Both the position numbers and the translations under genes were made by a program. A stretch of DNA of 64,000 nt from assembly GCF_014230465.1 (NCBI RefSeq), contig NZ_JAAXCY010000001.1:620001-684000 (forward strand). The letters run 5' to 3'. This document shows positions 51,734 through 60,633 of this stretch, in pieces (within the stretch, counting starts at the first letter, position 1; every line of letters starts with the position of its first letter). The notes beneath the pieces were generated by a model. The model was not told the origin of the DNA. It saw nothing but the letters and a program-made list of their open reading frames with translations, and did no database searches. Source of the stretch: Pseudomonas cremoris. GTDB taxonomy: Bacteria > Pseudomonadota > Gammaproteobacteria > Pseudomonadales > Pseudomonadaceae.

Positions 51734-53173
51734 TCAAAAGCCCGCTGCCGTTTCCTGGCATAACTGGCTGGCCAGCATCCCCAATGTCATCAGCGCGCGC
51801 TCTGCTTCGCGGTTCCACGGCGTGCCGCAGTTAAGGCGGATACAGTGGTTGAACTGCTCGGTATTACTGAAAATAAGTCCCGGCGCGATGCTGATGCCCT
51901 GTTGCAGGGCACGCACGTGCAGTTCCTGGGTATTGACCCGCCCCGGCAAACTGACCCACAGGATGAAGCCACCGCTTGGACGAGTCATCTGAGTGCCTTC
52001 GGGGAAATACTGCTGCACCGCCAGTTGGAAGGCGTTGAGGTTCTTGCGGTATTCCTGACGAATGTAGCGCAGGTGCCGGTCGTAACCGCCGTTCTCCAGG
52101 TACGCCGCAACGCCCATCTGCGTGACGCTGCAGGCCGAATGGGTGCTGAACATCTGCAGGCGCTGGATCTCCTGCTGGTATTTGCCGGCGATCATCCAAC
52201 CGATGCGCACGCCGGGGGACAAGGTCTTGGAAAAACTTGAGCAGTAGATGACCCGGTCCAGGCGGTCATACGCTTTCAACGCCTTGGTGCGGCCGACTTC
52301 GAACATCAGCTCGCCGTAGATATCGTCCTCGACGATCTGGATATCGAAATCCGATGCCAGGCGCAGCAACTGTTTTTGTCGCTCCTCGGGCATGGTGCCG
52401 CCCAGGGGGTTGCTCAGGCGAGTGGTCAACACCAGGGCCTTGATCGACCACTGGTTGGCCGCCAGTTGCAGGGCTTCCAGACTCATGCCTGTGGAGGGGT
52501 CGCTGGGGATCTCGATGACCTTGAGGCCGAGCAAATCCGCCAGTTGCAGCAAACCGTAATAGGTCGGTGATTCTGCGGCGATCAGGTCGCCGGGACGGGT
52601 CAGCACCCGCAGCGACATTTGTAACGCATCGACGCAACCGTGGGTGATCACCACTTCGGAGGGGTCCACCACCACGCCCGCATCACGCATGCGGATCGCC
52701 ACCTGACGGCGCAACGGTTCGAAACCTGGGCTGAACATGTAACTGAACGCCCGTGGGCTCTGAAAGCGCGTGACCTTGGCCAATTGCTGGTGCAGTGCCC
52801 GTACCGGCAAATAATCCACACTCGGCACGGCGGCGCCCAACGGGAACACGCCTTCGCGGCGCGATTCGACCAACACCTGCTGGATGATGCTGCTGCGGGT
52901 GACCAACCCCGGGCGCTCGACCCGCGCGATGTCCGGCGTAGGTGCCGTGAGCGCGGGGGTCTGGTGCACGTAGTAACCGGACTGTGGCCGCGCGCGAATC
53001 AGGCCCTGGTCTTCCAGGTTGGCATAGGCTTGCAATACCGTGGCGTGGCTCACATTGAGCTGGGAGCTCATCTTGCGCACCGAAGGCACGCGCTCGCCCG
53101 GTTGATAGACACCGCGTCGGATATCCTCAGCCAGCTGCTGGGCGATACGTTGGTAGAGCAACAGATTGGTCAT
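51734..53173 (-). CDS. MocR/GntR-type regulator with aminotransferase domain
   Basis: 479 residues: GntR winged helix (~5-70; GERVPSVRKMSSQLNVSHAT) joined to a class I aminotransferase fold (~110-470). The PLP-binding lysine is in CSSFSKTLSPG. MocR proteins use PLP or its amino-acid adduct as signal and usually control the neighbouring gene, but no divergent gene follows its start, only a REPIN. Its target is unclear. Confidence 0.9.
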   Translation of the reverse strand: MTNLLLYQRIAQQLAEDIRRGVYQPGERVPSVRKMSSQLNVSHATVLQAYANLEDQGLIRARPQSGYYVHQTPALTAPTPDIARVERPGLVTRSSIIQQVLVESRREGVFPLGAAVPSVDYLPVRALHQQLAKVTRFQSPRAFSYMFSPGFEPLRRQVAIRMRDAGVVVDPSEVVITHGCVDALQMSLRVLTRPGDLIAAESPTYYGLLQLADLLGLKVIEIPSDPSTGMSLEALQLAANQWSIKALVLTTRLSNPLGGTMPEERQKQLLRLASDFDIQIVEDDIYGELMFEVGRTKALKAYDRLDRVIYCSSFSKTLSPGVRIGWMIAGKYQQEIQRLQMFSTHSACSVTQMGVAAYLENGGYDRHLRYIRQEYRKNLNAFQLAVQQYFPEGTQMTRPSGGFILWVSLPGRVNTQELHVRALQQGISIAPGLIFSNTEQFNHCIRLNCGTPWNREAERALMTLGMLASQLCQETAAGF

Positions 53174-53336
53174 GACGCAGCACTCGATTTCACGGGTATT
53201 TTATTTTTGTGTGAAACATACCGGCACAGTTTAGAAGTGTACGGGGACAGTTGCCACAATAGTCGAGCGCAGGCGGGAGTGACAGTAAAAACTGTAGGGG
53301 TGGTGAAGAGATTTCCTGAGGTACCCCCAACCAAAT

Positions 53337-53424
53337 GTGGGAGCGGGCTTGCTCGCGAATGCGGTGTTTCAGTCTCCAGATTTAGTGGCTGATACACCGT
53401 ATTCGCGAGCAAGCCCGCTCCCAC
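53337..53424. repeat. REPIN
   Basis: Inverted REP pair between the MocR-like and OmpA-like genes, which are on the same strand. Confidence 0.9.
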
Positions 53425-53460
53425 ACAGGCCGGCTTTCACATTTTGATTTGTGTCGAGCT

Positions 53461-54276
53461 CTAGCGAGCTGCGCCCAACTGGCCTTTTTCGTCAGAGAAG
53501 ACGATCTCTACCCGACGGTTTTGCGCCCTGCCCCGCTCGGAAGCATTAGCTTCCACGGGATATTGGTCGCCATACCCTTCAACCTGGATGCGTTTTTCGT
53601 CGATGCCCAGGTCTATCAGCACATCGGCCACCGACTGCGCTCGGTCACGGGACAGCTTGAGGTTTTCCTGCTCACCGCCGGTGTTGTCGGTGTACCCCTC
53701 GATGCGCACCACGCGCCGGGGGTTCAGTTGCAGGAACTGCACGATCTTCAACACGGTGCGATTGGCCGAGTTTTCCAGTTCGGCTTCACCCGTGTCGAAC
53801 AGCATATCGCCCAGGGTCATCACCAGGCCGCGATCAGTCTGGGTGGTGGTCAGGCTGGCGATTTGCTGCTCTAGCCATTTGCCCTGTTGTTGCACGCTGG
53901 TCAGCTTGTTTTCACGCAGAGCCAATTGCAGGCGCTGACGCTCCAGTTCGAGCTTGGTACCGCGCTCGGCATTGAGCCCCTGCTCAGTGTGCTCACGGGC
54001 AATGGCGCTGTAGCGCTGGCTCAGGTAGGCGTAATGCGCCACGTCCGCGCCGCTGCCCCAGTAGCTGGACAAACGGTCGGCGCGAGCCAGGGACTCACCT
54101 GCGCGAATCACGTCCTTGGGCGCAAAGCGCAGCACGTTGGCGTCTTCCTTGACCTTCTGGAAGTCGCTGCCCGCCTGTTGCAAGGCCTGTTCGCTGTCGG
54201 GGTGGCTGGCGCAACCGCCGAGGACGGCAGAGGCCAACAGCAGCGCACAGCTCACACCACGAATCATCGGGCTCAT
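53461..54276 (-). CDS. OmpA-family lipoprotein with DUF4398-like N-terminus
   Basis: 271 residues with a lipobox (AVLGGC, cysteine ~22), so outer-membrane anchored. A helical DUF4398-like segment (~30-110) and coiled region are followed by an OmpA domain (~150-265) with the peptidoglycan-binding pattern EGYTDNTGGEQENLKLSRDR. It tethers the outer membrane to the cell wall. Third gene of an operon; its ATG overlaps the stop of the preceding lipoprotein gene. Confidence 0.9.
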   Translation of the reverse strand: MSPMIRGVSCALLLASAVLGGCASHPDSEQALQQAGSDFQKVKEDANVLRFAPKDVIRAGESLARADRLSSYWGSGADVAHYAYLSQRYSAIAREHTEQGLNAERGTKLELERQRLQLALRENKLTSVQQQGKWLEQQIASLTTTQTDRGLVMTLGDMLFDTGEAELENSANRTVLKIVQFLQLNPRRVVRIEGYTDNTGGEQENLKLSRDRAQSVADVLIDLGIDEKRIQVEGYGDQYPVEANASERGRAQNRRVEIVFSDEKGQLGAAR

Positions 54277-54635
54277 TGGGCTTCCCCCAACTGCAATTGC
54301 TTGCGCAGGCGCGTGATGCGGGTGTTGAGCACGTTCAATTGCTCCTGGCTTTTGCGCGTCAGCACTTTGGCTTCGGCCAGGCGTGCATCCAGTTCGGCTT
54401 GCTCGGCGCGCATACGCGCGTTCTTGTAGGACTCGTCGGCCATGCTGCCCTGGGCCCGAGCGAATTTGGCTTCGGCCATTTTCAATTCAGGCGATTCATC
54501 CGCGCTGGCACCCACCGCGCTGGCTTGTTCCAGGGCTTGCTGGGTGAGGCGCATTTGTTCATTCGGCGCAGGATCGGTTGCACATCCCGCCAGAGCGACA
54601 ACGGCGAGGGCCGCGAATAGAGGTCGAAGAGTCAC
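54273..54635 (-). CDS. DUF4398 lipoprotein
   Basis: 120-residue lipoprotein (lipobox VALAGC) with a mainly helical, coiled-coil-like body (AEQAELDARLAEAKVLTRKS). GTG start with AAGGA. It shares its domain with the N-terminal half of the following OmpA protein, so the two may interact through these helices. Confidence 0.87.
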   Translation of the reverse strand: MTLRPLFAALAVVALAGCATDPAPNEQMRLTQQALEQASAVGASADESPELKMAEAKFARAQGSMADESYKNARMRAEQAELDARLAEAKVLTRKSQEQLNVLNTRITRLRKQLQLGEAQ

Positions 54636-54644
54636 TGAAAATCC

Positions 54645-55460
54645 TTACTTTGCTGGGGTGCCGACGGGTTGCTGCAATTGCGCTTTCCAGCGTTCCAGAT
54701 TGCTCTGCAATGCTGCTTGCGCCACACCGGAGGCGGACAATTCTGTCATCTTTTTGGCCAACTGTCCGCGCAGCCACGGATCATTGCAGGCGGAGTTGTG
54801 GGAAACAGCCAGGTACAGGCCTGGCTGATCGACGGGCACTTCGCGGGCGATCAGGTCATTGCTCATTCCCAAGGTCTGGGCCATGGCCATGCCGGAATAA
54901 CGGCCGGCGAGGACGTAGTCCACTTCACCCAACAGCAGTTTCTGGAAGGCCGGGGTCAGGCTCGGCAGCCGTTGCAAGGTGAGATGCTGGCCGGCGAACG
55001 TCTCAAAATCGGCGCTCAAGCGAGCGCGCTCCGAGACCGCCCCCTTGTGACCATGCAGGTCGGCCGCCGTGGCATAGGCCAGTGCCGAATCCTTGCGCGT
55101 CCAAACCAGGTAGTCGAGTTGCACCAGCGCCGGGTGAATGTAATCGAGGGTTTCCAGCTCGCCCAGGTTCAGCGGTGCATCGGCGAGGATGTCCATGCGC
55201 CCACTGCGCACTTCGTTCAGGGCCAGGGAACGCTTGCCGCCGTAGAGCAGGTCGACTTTCAAGCCGAGGTCCTTGCCCACTTGTTGCAGCACATCGGCGG
55301 TGGCGCCGATCAGGTGCGTGGGGTCCTGCGGGTCGCGCCAGAGCAAGGGCGGCGCGTCCGGGCTGCCGGTGATCACCAGGCGCTCACATTTGCCGGCGGC
55401 CAACGCCAGGCTCGGCAGCAGCGTAAGGCCCAGTAATACGGTCCAGGGGCGCAGTTCCAT
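54645..55460 (-). CDS. periplasmic solute-binding protein (SBP_bac_3 type)
   Basis: 271 residues: signal peptide (~1-21, ending ALAAG) and a family-3 binding-protein fold. No ABC permease or ATPase gene is adjacent. It is the first gene of an operon with two envelope lipoproteins, so it may act as a sensor or envelope protein rather than in transport (inference). ATG 55460 chosen because the signal peptide begins there. Confidence 0.85.
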   Translation of the reverse strand: MELRPWTVLLGLTLLPSLALAAGKCERLVITGSPDAPPLLWRDPQDPTHLIGATADVLQQVGKDLGLKVDLLYGGKRSLALNEVRSGRMDILADAPLNLGELETLDYIHPALVQLDYLVWTRKDSALAYATAADLHGHKGAVSERARLSADFETFAGQHLTLQRLPSLTPAFQKLLLGEVDYVLAGRYSGMAMAQTLGMSNDLIAREVPVDQPGLYLAVSHNSACNDPWLRGQLAKKMTELSASGVAQAALQSNLERWKAQLQQPVGTPAK

Positions 55461-55481
55461 TGGGAAGCTCTCCAGCAAGTC

Positions 55482-55510
55482 AAAAAAAAACCCGGTCACA
55501 AGGACCGGGC
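55482..55510 (-). terminator. terminator of etfBA
   Basis: Minus-strand CCCGGTC/GACCGGG stem with a five-base loop, then nine T residues; begins 24 bases after the etfA stop. Confidence 0.92.
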
Positions 55511-55533
55511 TCTTTATAAGTGAAGCGACTGGA

Positions 55534-56463
55534 TTAGACCAGCTTCTCCAACTCAGGTACGGCTTCGAACAAGTCCGCCACCAGGCCGTAATCAGCCACC
55601 TGGAAGATCGGTGCTTCTTCGTCCTTGTTGATCGCAACGATCACTTTGGAGTCTTTCATACCGGCCAAGTGCTGGATCGCGCCGGAGATACCGACGGCGA
55701 TGTACAGCTGTGGCGCAACGATCTTGCCGGTCTGGCCGACCTGCATGTCGTTGGGTACGAAACCTGCGTCGACGGCTGCGCGGGAGGCGCCGACCGCAGC
55801 ACCCAGCTTGTCGGCCAGGGCGTACAGGTGCTTGAAGTTGTCACCGTTCTGCATGCCACGGCCGCCGGAAACGACGATCTTGGCAGCGGTCAGCTCAGGA
55901 CGATCCGACTTGGCCAGCTCTTCGCCAACAAAGCTGGAGGTGCCAGCGTTGTGGGCAGCAGCGACGGCCTCAACGGCAGCCGAACCACCTTCAGCGGCTA
56001 CCGGGTCGAAACCGGTGGCACGCACGGTGATCACTTTGATGGCGGCGGTCGATTGCACGGTAGCAATGGCGTTACCGGCGTAGATCGGGCGCTTGAAGGT
56101 ATCAGCGCTTTCAACCGAGATGATCTCGGAGATCTGGTCAACGTCCAGCTGCGCGGCAACGCGTGGCAGGATGTTTTTGCCGTTGGAAGTGGCGGCAGCC
56201 AGGATGTGGCTGTAGCCAGCGCCCAGCTCTGCGATCAGCGGGGCAACGTTTTCCGGCAGCTGGTGAGCGTAAGCGGCGTTGTCGGCCAGCAGTACTTTGC
56301 TCACGCCAGCGATTTTCGCAGCGGCTTCAGCCACAGCGGCTGCGCCTTGGCCGGCTACCAGCACGTGGATGTCGCCACCGATTTTAGCGGCAGCAGCCAC
56401 GGTGTTCAGGGTGGCCGGAGCCACGACCTTGTTGTCGTGTTCAGCGATTACCAAGATAGTCAT
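55534..56463 (-). CDS. etfA: electron transfer flavoprotein alpha subunit
   Basis: 309-residue FAD-binding subunit. The C-terminal FAD domain holds [14 protein letters not shown] and the [12 protein letters not shown] motif. With EtfB it takes electrons from acyl-CoA dehydrogenases and passes them to ETF-QO, encoded divergently at 57721. Starts two bases after the etfB stop. Confidence 0.96.
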   Translation of the reverse strand: MTILVIAEHDNKVVAPATLNTVAAAAKIGGDIHVLVAGQGAAAVAEAAAKIAGVSKVLLADNAAYAHQLPENVAPLIAELGAGYSHILAAATSNGKNILPRVAAQLDVDQISEIISVESADTFKRPIYAGNAIATVQSTAAIKVITVRATGFDPVAAEGGSAAVEAVAAAHNAGTSSFVGEELAKSDRPELTAAKIVVSGGRGMQNGDNFKHLYALADKLGAAVGASRAAVDAGFVPNDMQVGQTGKIVAPQLYIAVGISGAIQHLAGMKDSKVIVAINKDEEAPIFQVADYGLVADLFEAVPELEKLV

Positions 56464-56465
56464 TG

Positions 56466-57215
56466 TTAGATTACCTTCGCTTCGTTTTTCAGTTTCTCGA
56501 CCAGTTCAGCCACCGACTTGACCTTGATGCCCGCGCTGCGAGCAGCCGGTGCTTCAACTTTTACAGTCTTGTTGGTAGAGGCGGTGGACACGCCCAAAGC
56601 GTCTGGAGTGACCGACTCAAGCGGCTTCTTCTTGGCTTTCATGATGTTTGGCAGGGACGCATAACGCGGCTCGTTCAAACGCAGGTCGGTGGTCACGATG
56701 GCCGGCAGTTTCAGCGAAACTGTCTGGGCGCCGCCGTCGATTTCACGGGTGACAGCCACGCTGTCGCCGCTGACTTCGACTTTGGAAGCGAAGGTGCCTT
56801 GGCCGTAACCGGTCAGGGCAGCCAGCATCTGGCCAGTCTGGTTGTTGTCGCTGTCGATGGCTTGTTTGCCGAGGATCACCAGCTGAGGCTGTTCCTTGTC
56901 GACAACGGCTTTGAGCAGCTTGGCAACGGCCAGGGAGGTCAGGTCTTCAGCGGACTCGACCAGGATAGCGCGGTCGGCGCCCAGGGCCAGGGCGGTACGC
57001 AGCTGCTCTTGAGCAGTGGTAGGACCGATGGAAACCACGACGATTTCAGTCGCCACGCCTTTCTCTTTCAGGCGTACGGCTTCTTCCACAGCGATTTCAC
57101 AGAAAGGGTTCATCGACATCTTGACGTTAGCAAGATCGACGCCGGAATTGTCCGCCTTGACGCGAACTTTCACGTTGTAATCGACAACGCGTTTGACAGC
57201 TACAAGAACCTTCAT
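56466..57215 (-). CDS. etfB: electron transfer flavoprotein beta subunit
   Basis: 249 residues, AMP-binding subunit; the signature [14 protein letters not shown] at the N-terminus and [18 protein letters not shown] near the centre are typical. First gene of etfBA. The 505-base region upstream is shared with ETF-QO and holds the operators listed separately. Confidence 0.96.
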   Translation of the reverse strand: MKVLVAVKRVVDYNVKVRVKADNSGVDLANVKMSMNPFCEIAVEEAVRLKEKGVATEIVVVSIGPTTAQEQLRTALALGADRAILVESAEDLTSLAVAKLLKAVVDKEQPQLVILGKQAIDSDNNQTGQMLAALTGYGQGTFASKVEVSGDSVAVTREIDGGAQTVSLKLPAIVTTDLRLNEPRYASLPNIMKAKKKPLESVTPDALGVSTASTNKTVKVEAPAARSAGIKVKSVAELVEKLKNEAKVI

Positions 57216-57484
57216 GGATTCCTCGTTACTCTCCGGTGAAAAGAAAGTCGCCTAGGCGAACCTGGCGGTTGATGCTCGTCGGCACACAAGGGCACCTCCA
57301 AAACCTTCGGCAGTGACTCAGCGATCGGGAAGTGATGACCGTTCGTCAGTGGTGACTGAGAGGTCATTCTTTATCGCGGCGTGTAAACTGCGCACCACCC
57401 TATGGGCACGCATGCCTTTAGCCTGTCTTTGGACGTACTCTTGAAACCCGCTGTCTGCCTACGGTAAGCGCAAAACCGACCGTA

Positions 57485-57514
57485 TATTGACCGGAACACC
57501 TATTCTGGTCAATA
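57485..57514. promoter_or_regulatory. long inverted repeat between etfB and ETF-QO genes
   Basis: Arms ATTGACCGGAA and TTCTGGTCAAT (ten of eleven bases pair; 57486-57496, 57503-57513) plus one more pair outside, around CACCTA. It looks like a dimeric regulator site, about 100 bases before the ETF-QO promoter. Regulator unknown. Confidence 0.5.
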
Positions 57515-57572
57515 CGGCAAAATAGCCAGTCATAAGCCGCGTCTCTTTGATTTACCTAGCCTGCGGGCAATT

Positions 57573-57617
57573 CAAACAAACGTTTGTATTGGACGCTGAC
57601 AGTGGTCTATATATAAT
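57573..57617 (+). promoter_or_regulatory. ETF-QO promoter with PsrA-type operator
   Basis: -35 TTGGAC (57589-57594) and -10 TATAAT (57612-57617), 17-base spacer. Abutting -35 is CAAAC-AAAC-GTTTG (57573-57586), which fits the PsrA consensus (G/C)AAAC-N2-4-GTTT(G/C). PsrA is the fatty-acid-responsive TetR regulator of Pseudomonas, and etf genes are reported members of its regulon. Confidence 0.75.
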
Positions 57618-57720
57618 GCGCCACCTAGAGAGAAAGGTGGGTCACGCCTTGGCGCGGGGCGACACCGAACCTCCATCCATTAGAAAAAAAGCCTGTTGAG
57701 CCTTGAGTAGGAGATAACCT

Positions 57721-59385
57721 GTGGAACGCGAATACATGGAATTCGACGTGGTCATCGTCGGCGCTGGCCCGGCAGGCCTGTCTGCCGCCTGCCGACTGAA
57801 GCAGAAGGCCGCCGAAGCCGGTAAGGAAATCAGCGTCTGCGTGGTCGAGAAAGGCTCCGAAGTCGGCGCCCACATCCTCTCCGGTGCCGTGTTTGAACCA
57901 CGTGCCTTGAACGAACTGTTCCCGGACTGGAAAGCACTCGGCGCTCCGCTCAACACCCCCGTGGTGCGCGATGACATCTATGTACTGCGCAGCCCCGAAA
58001 CCTCCACCAAGGTTCCTGACTTCTTTGTGCCCAAGACCATGCACAACGAAGGCAACTACATCATCTCCCTGGGCAACCTGTGCCGCTGGCTGGCCCAGCA
58101 GGCCGAGAACCTGGGCGTGGAAGTCTACCCAGGCTTCGCCGCCCAGGAAGCGCTGTTCGACGAGAACGGCGTGGTGCGCGGGATCATCACCGGCGACCTC
58201 GGCGTCGACCGCGAAGGCAACCCGAAAGAAGGCGTGTACACCCCCGGCATGGAACTGCGGGGCAAGTACACGCTGTTCGCCGAAGGCTGCCGTGGCCACA
58301 TCGGCAAGCAACTGATCCAGCGCTTCAAGCTGGACAGTGACTCGGACGTACAACACTACGGCATCGGCCTGAAGGAAATCTGGGAAATCGACCCAGCCAA
58401 ACATCAGCCAGGCCTGGTGGTGCACACCGCCGGCTGGCCGCTGGACATCATGAGCAACGAGAACACCGGTGGCTCGTTCCTTTATCACCTGGAAAACAAC
58501 CAAGTGGTTGTCGGCCTGATCGTCGACCTGTCCTACAGCAACACCTTCCTGTCGCCGTTCGATGAGTTCCAGCGTCTCAAACATCACCCGGTGCTGGCCC
58601 AGTACCTGGAAGGCGGCAAGCGCATCAGCTACGGCGCACGCGCCCTGGCCAAAGGCGGCATCAACTCGCTGCCAAAGATGGTATTCAAGGGCGGCGCATT
58701 GATCGGCTGCGACCTGGGCACCATGAACGTGGCCAAGATCAAAGGCAGCCACACCGCGATGAAATCCGGCATGCTCGCCGCCGACGCGGTAGCCGAGCGT
58801 CTGTTCGCCGAGTCCGAAGGCGGTGATGAACTGACCAACTACGTCGACAGCTTCAAAGCCAGCTGGTTGTACGAAGAACTGTTCGCCACTCGCAACTTCG
58901 GCCCGGCGATGCACAAGTTCGGCCCGATCATCGGCGCCGGCTTCAACTGGTTCGACCAGAACATCCTCGGCGGCAAAATGCCGTTCACCTTGCACGACAC
59001 CAAGCCGGACTACGCCTGCTTGAAGCTCGCCAAGGACAGCAAGAAGATCGACTACCCCAAACCCGACGGCAAGTTGAGCTTCGACAAGCTGAGCTCGGTG
59101 TTCCTCTCCAGCACCAACCATGAAGAAGAGCAGCCGTGCCACTTGAAGTTGAAAGACCCGAGCATCCCGATCGGCACCAACCTGCCGCTCTACGATGAAC
59201 CGGCGCAACGTTACTGCCCGGCTGGCGTGTATGAAGTGATCACCCAGGAAGACGGCGCCAAACGCTTCCAGATCAACGCCCAGAACTGCGTGCACTGCAA
59301 GACCTGTGACATCAAGGACCCTTCGCAGAACATCACGTGGGTCACGCCGGAAGGCGCGGGTGGGCCGACTTACCCGAATATGTAA
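57721..59385 (+). CDS. etfD: electron transfer flavoprotein-ubiquinone oxidoreductase
   Basis: 554-residue membrane-associated flavoprotein that oxidises reduced ETF and reduces ubiquinone, joining beta-oxidation to respiration. FAD motif VVIVGAGPAGLSAA at the N-terminus; C-terminal [4Fe-4S] cysteines in RYCPAGVYEV and NCVHCKTCD. GTG start with AGGAGAT; the leader is about 100 bases. A terminator and REPIN follow. Gene symbol by general usage only. Confidence 0.96.
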   Translation: MEREYMEFDVVIVGAGPAGLSAACRLKQKAAEAGKEISVCVVEKGSEVGAHILSGAVFEPRALNELFPDWKALGAPLNTPVVRDDIYVLRSPETSTKVPDFFVPKTMHNEGNYIISLGNLCRWLAQQAENLGVEVYPGFAAQEALFDENGVVRGIITGDLGVDREGNPKEGVYTPGMELRGKYTLFAEGCRGHIGKQLIQRFKLDSDSDVQHYGIGLKEIWEIDPAKHQPGLVVHTAGWPLDIMSNENTGGSFLYHLENNQVVVGLIVDLSYSNTFLSPFDEFQRLKHHPVLAQYLEGGKRISYGARALAKGGINSLPKMVFKGGALIGCDLGTMNVAKIKGSHTAMKSGMLAADAVAERLFAESEGGDELTNYVDSFKASWLYEELFATRNFGPAMHKFGPIIGAGFNWFDQNILGGKMPFTLHDTKPDYACLKLAKDSKKIDYPKPDGKLSFDKLSSVFLSSTNHEEEQPCHLKLKDPSIPIGTNLPLYDEPAQRYCPAGVYEVITQEDGAKRFQINAQNCVHCKTCDIKDPSQNITWVTPEGAGGPTYPNM

Positions 59386-59389
59386 ACCC

Positions 59390-59419
59390 AAAAAAGGCTC
59401 CCAAATGGGAGCCTTTTTT
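59390..59419 (+). terminator. Rho-independent terminator of the ETF-QO gene
   Basis: GGCTCCC/GGGAGCC stem, loop AAAT, flanked by A-run and followed by six T; could act in both directions. Confidence 0.92.
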
Positions 59420-59443
59420 ATAACTGACACAATTCGGTCAAAT

Positions 59444-59530
59444 GTGGGAGCGGGCTTGCTCGCGAATGCGGTGTGTCAGTCAAAGATGTTTTAACTGATC
59501 TACCGCATTCGCGAGCAAGCCCGCTCCCAC
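59444..59530. repeat. REPIN
   Basis: Inverted REP pair between the convergent ETF-QO and AraC genes. Confidence 0.9.
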
Positions 59531-59557
59531 ATTTTTGATCCCATCGTGTCAGTGAAA

Positions 59558-60451
59558 TTATGCAGCCCGTTCTTCACCAGGGTTACGCTCAAAGTAGCGC
59601 TTGTACTCCCGACTGAACTGCGACGTACTCTGATACCCCACGCTATGCGCCGCCTGCGCCACCCCCATGCCGTCCACCAGCAGCAACTGCTGGGCCTTCA
59701 ACAAGCGCAAACGCTTCAGATACTGCACCGGCGACAACAACGTGCAACGTTTGAAATGCTCATGGAACGTCGACGCACTCATGTGTGCATACCCGGCCAG
59801 CGTTTCGATGTTCAACGGCTCATCAAAATGCGCATGCAGGTGGTTCAACGATGTGGCAATCCGCGAAAACTGTCCCTGCTGTTCCACCAAGGCACGTAAC
59901 ACATCCGCCTGCGGCCCGCGCAACGCAGTGAACAATAATTCGCGCACTCGCGCCGGGCCCATGATCCGGCTTTCCAGCGGATCGTGCAGGCACTGCAACA
60001 GCCGCTCGACGCAACCGCGCATGGCGTCATCGAGCACCACTGAACTCATCGACTCCAGTGTTTGCGCCGTCGGCGGCGGCCCGGCCTGAATGCCCATGGC
60101 CATCACCAACTCCCCCAACACCACGCGATCAATGCCCACCGTTACCCCGTACAACGGCGCATCCGGCGCCATGGCAAAGGTCTCGCACTCGAACGGCACC
60201 GGCATCGCCTGGATCAAGTAATGCCCCGCGCCGTACTCCAGCGTGCGCGGGCCCAGGTACGCGACCTTGCTGCCCTGGGCCACGAACATCAGGCTCGGCT
60301 CATAGATCTGCGGCCCACGTGCCACGTCGCAACTGGCGCGCAGTACCTTCACGCCGGGCAGGTTCGTCGGGGAGAAACCATCGCAGGGCGTAAGCCCCTC
60401 AATCAAGGAGACCAGCGTGGCGTTGGCATCAAGATGGCGGGTCAACAACAT
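59558..60451 (-). CDS. AraC-family transcriptional regulator
   Basis: 297 residues: N-terminal cupin-like sensor (AraC_N type, ~20-170) and two C-terminal HTH motifs (~200-290; AGYAHMSASTFHEHF, AHSVGYQSTSQFSREYKRYF). Divergent from the dehydrogenase gene at 60634, with 182 bases between the starts, and most likely its activator. Confidence 0.9.
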   Translation of the reverse strand: MLLTRHLDANATLVSLIEGLTPCDGFSPTNLPGVKVLRASCDVARGPQIYEPSLMFVAQGSKVAYLGPRTLEYGAGHYLIQAMPVPFECETFAMAPDAPLYGVTVGIDRVVLGELVMAMGIQAGPPPTAQTLESMSSVVLDDAMRGCVERLLQCLHDPLESRIMGPARVRELLFTALRGPQADVLRALVEQQGQFSRIATSLNHLHAHFDEPLNIETLAGYAHMSASTFHEHFKRCTLLSPVQYLKRLRLLKAQQLLLVDGMGVAQAAHSVGYQSTSQFSREYKRYFERNPGEERAA

Positions 60452-60633
60452 GGCAAAAAACTTCGCAAAAAAGGGATCAGAGCATCATCGCAGGTCTGGC
60501 GACACATAAATCCAAACACGGGGCACTCCCGGACGAATAGGCATGAGACTCGGAGCAATCGCCATGGCCGCCTCCAGGCCCGGCGCGGAGAATGCGCCGC
60601 CTCTCCTGTGATTGCTTTTGCGAGGTTCTCCCC

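Noticed and set aside
57625..59430. 601-residue minus-strand frame opposite the ETF-QO gene
   Set aside because: Shadow frame of a highly conserved gene; no ribosome site or domain.
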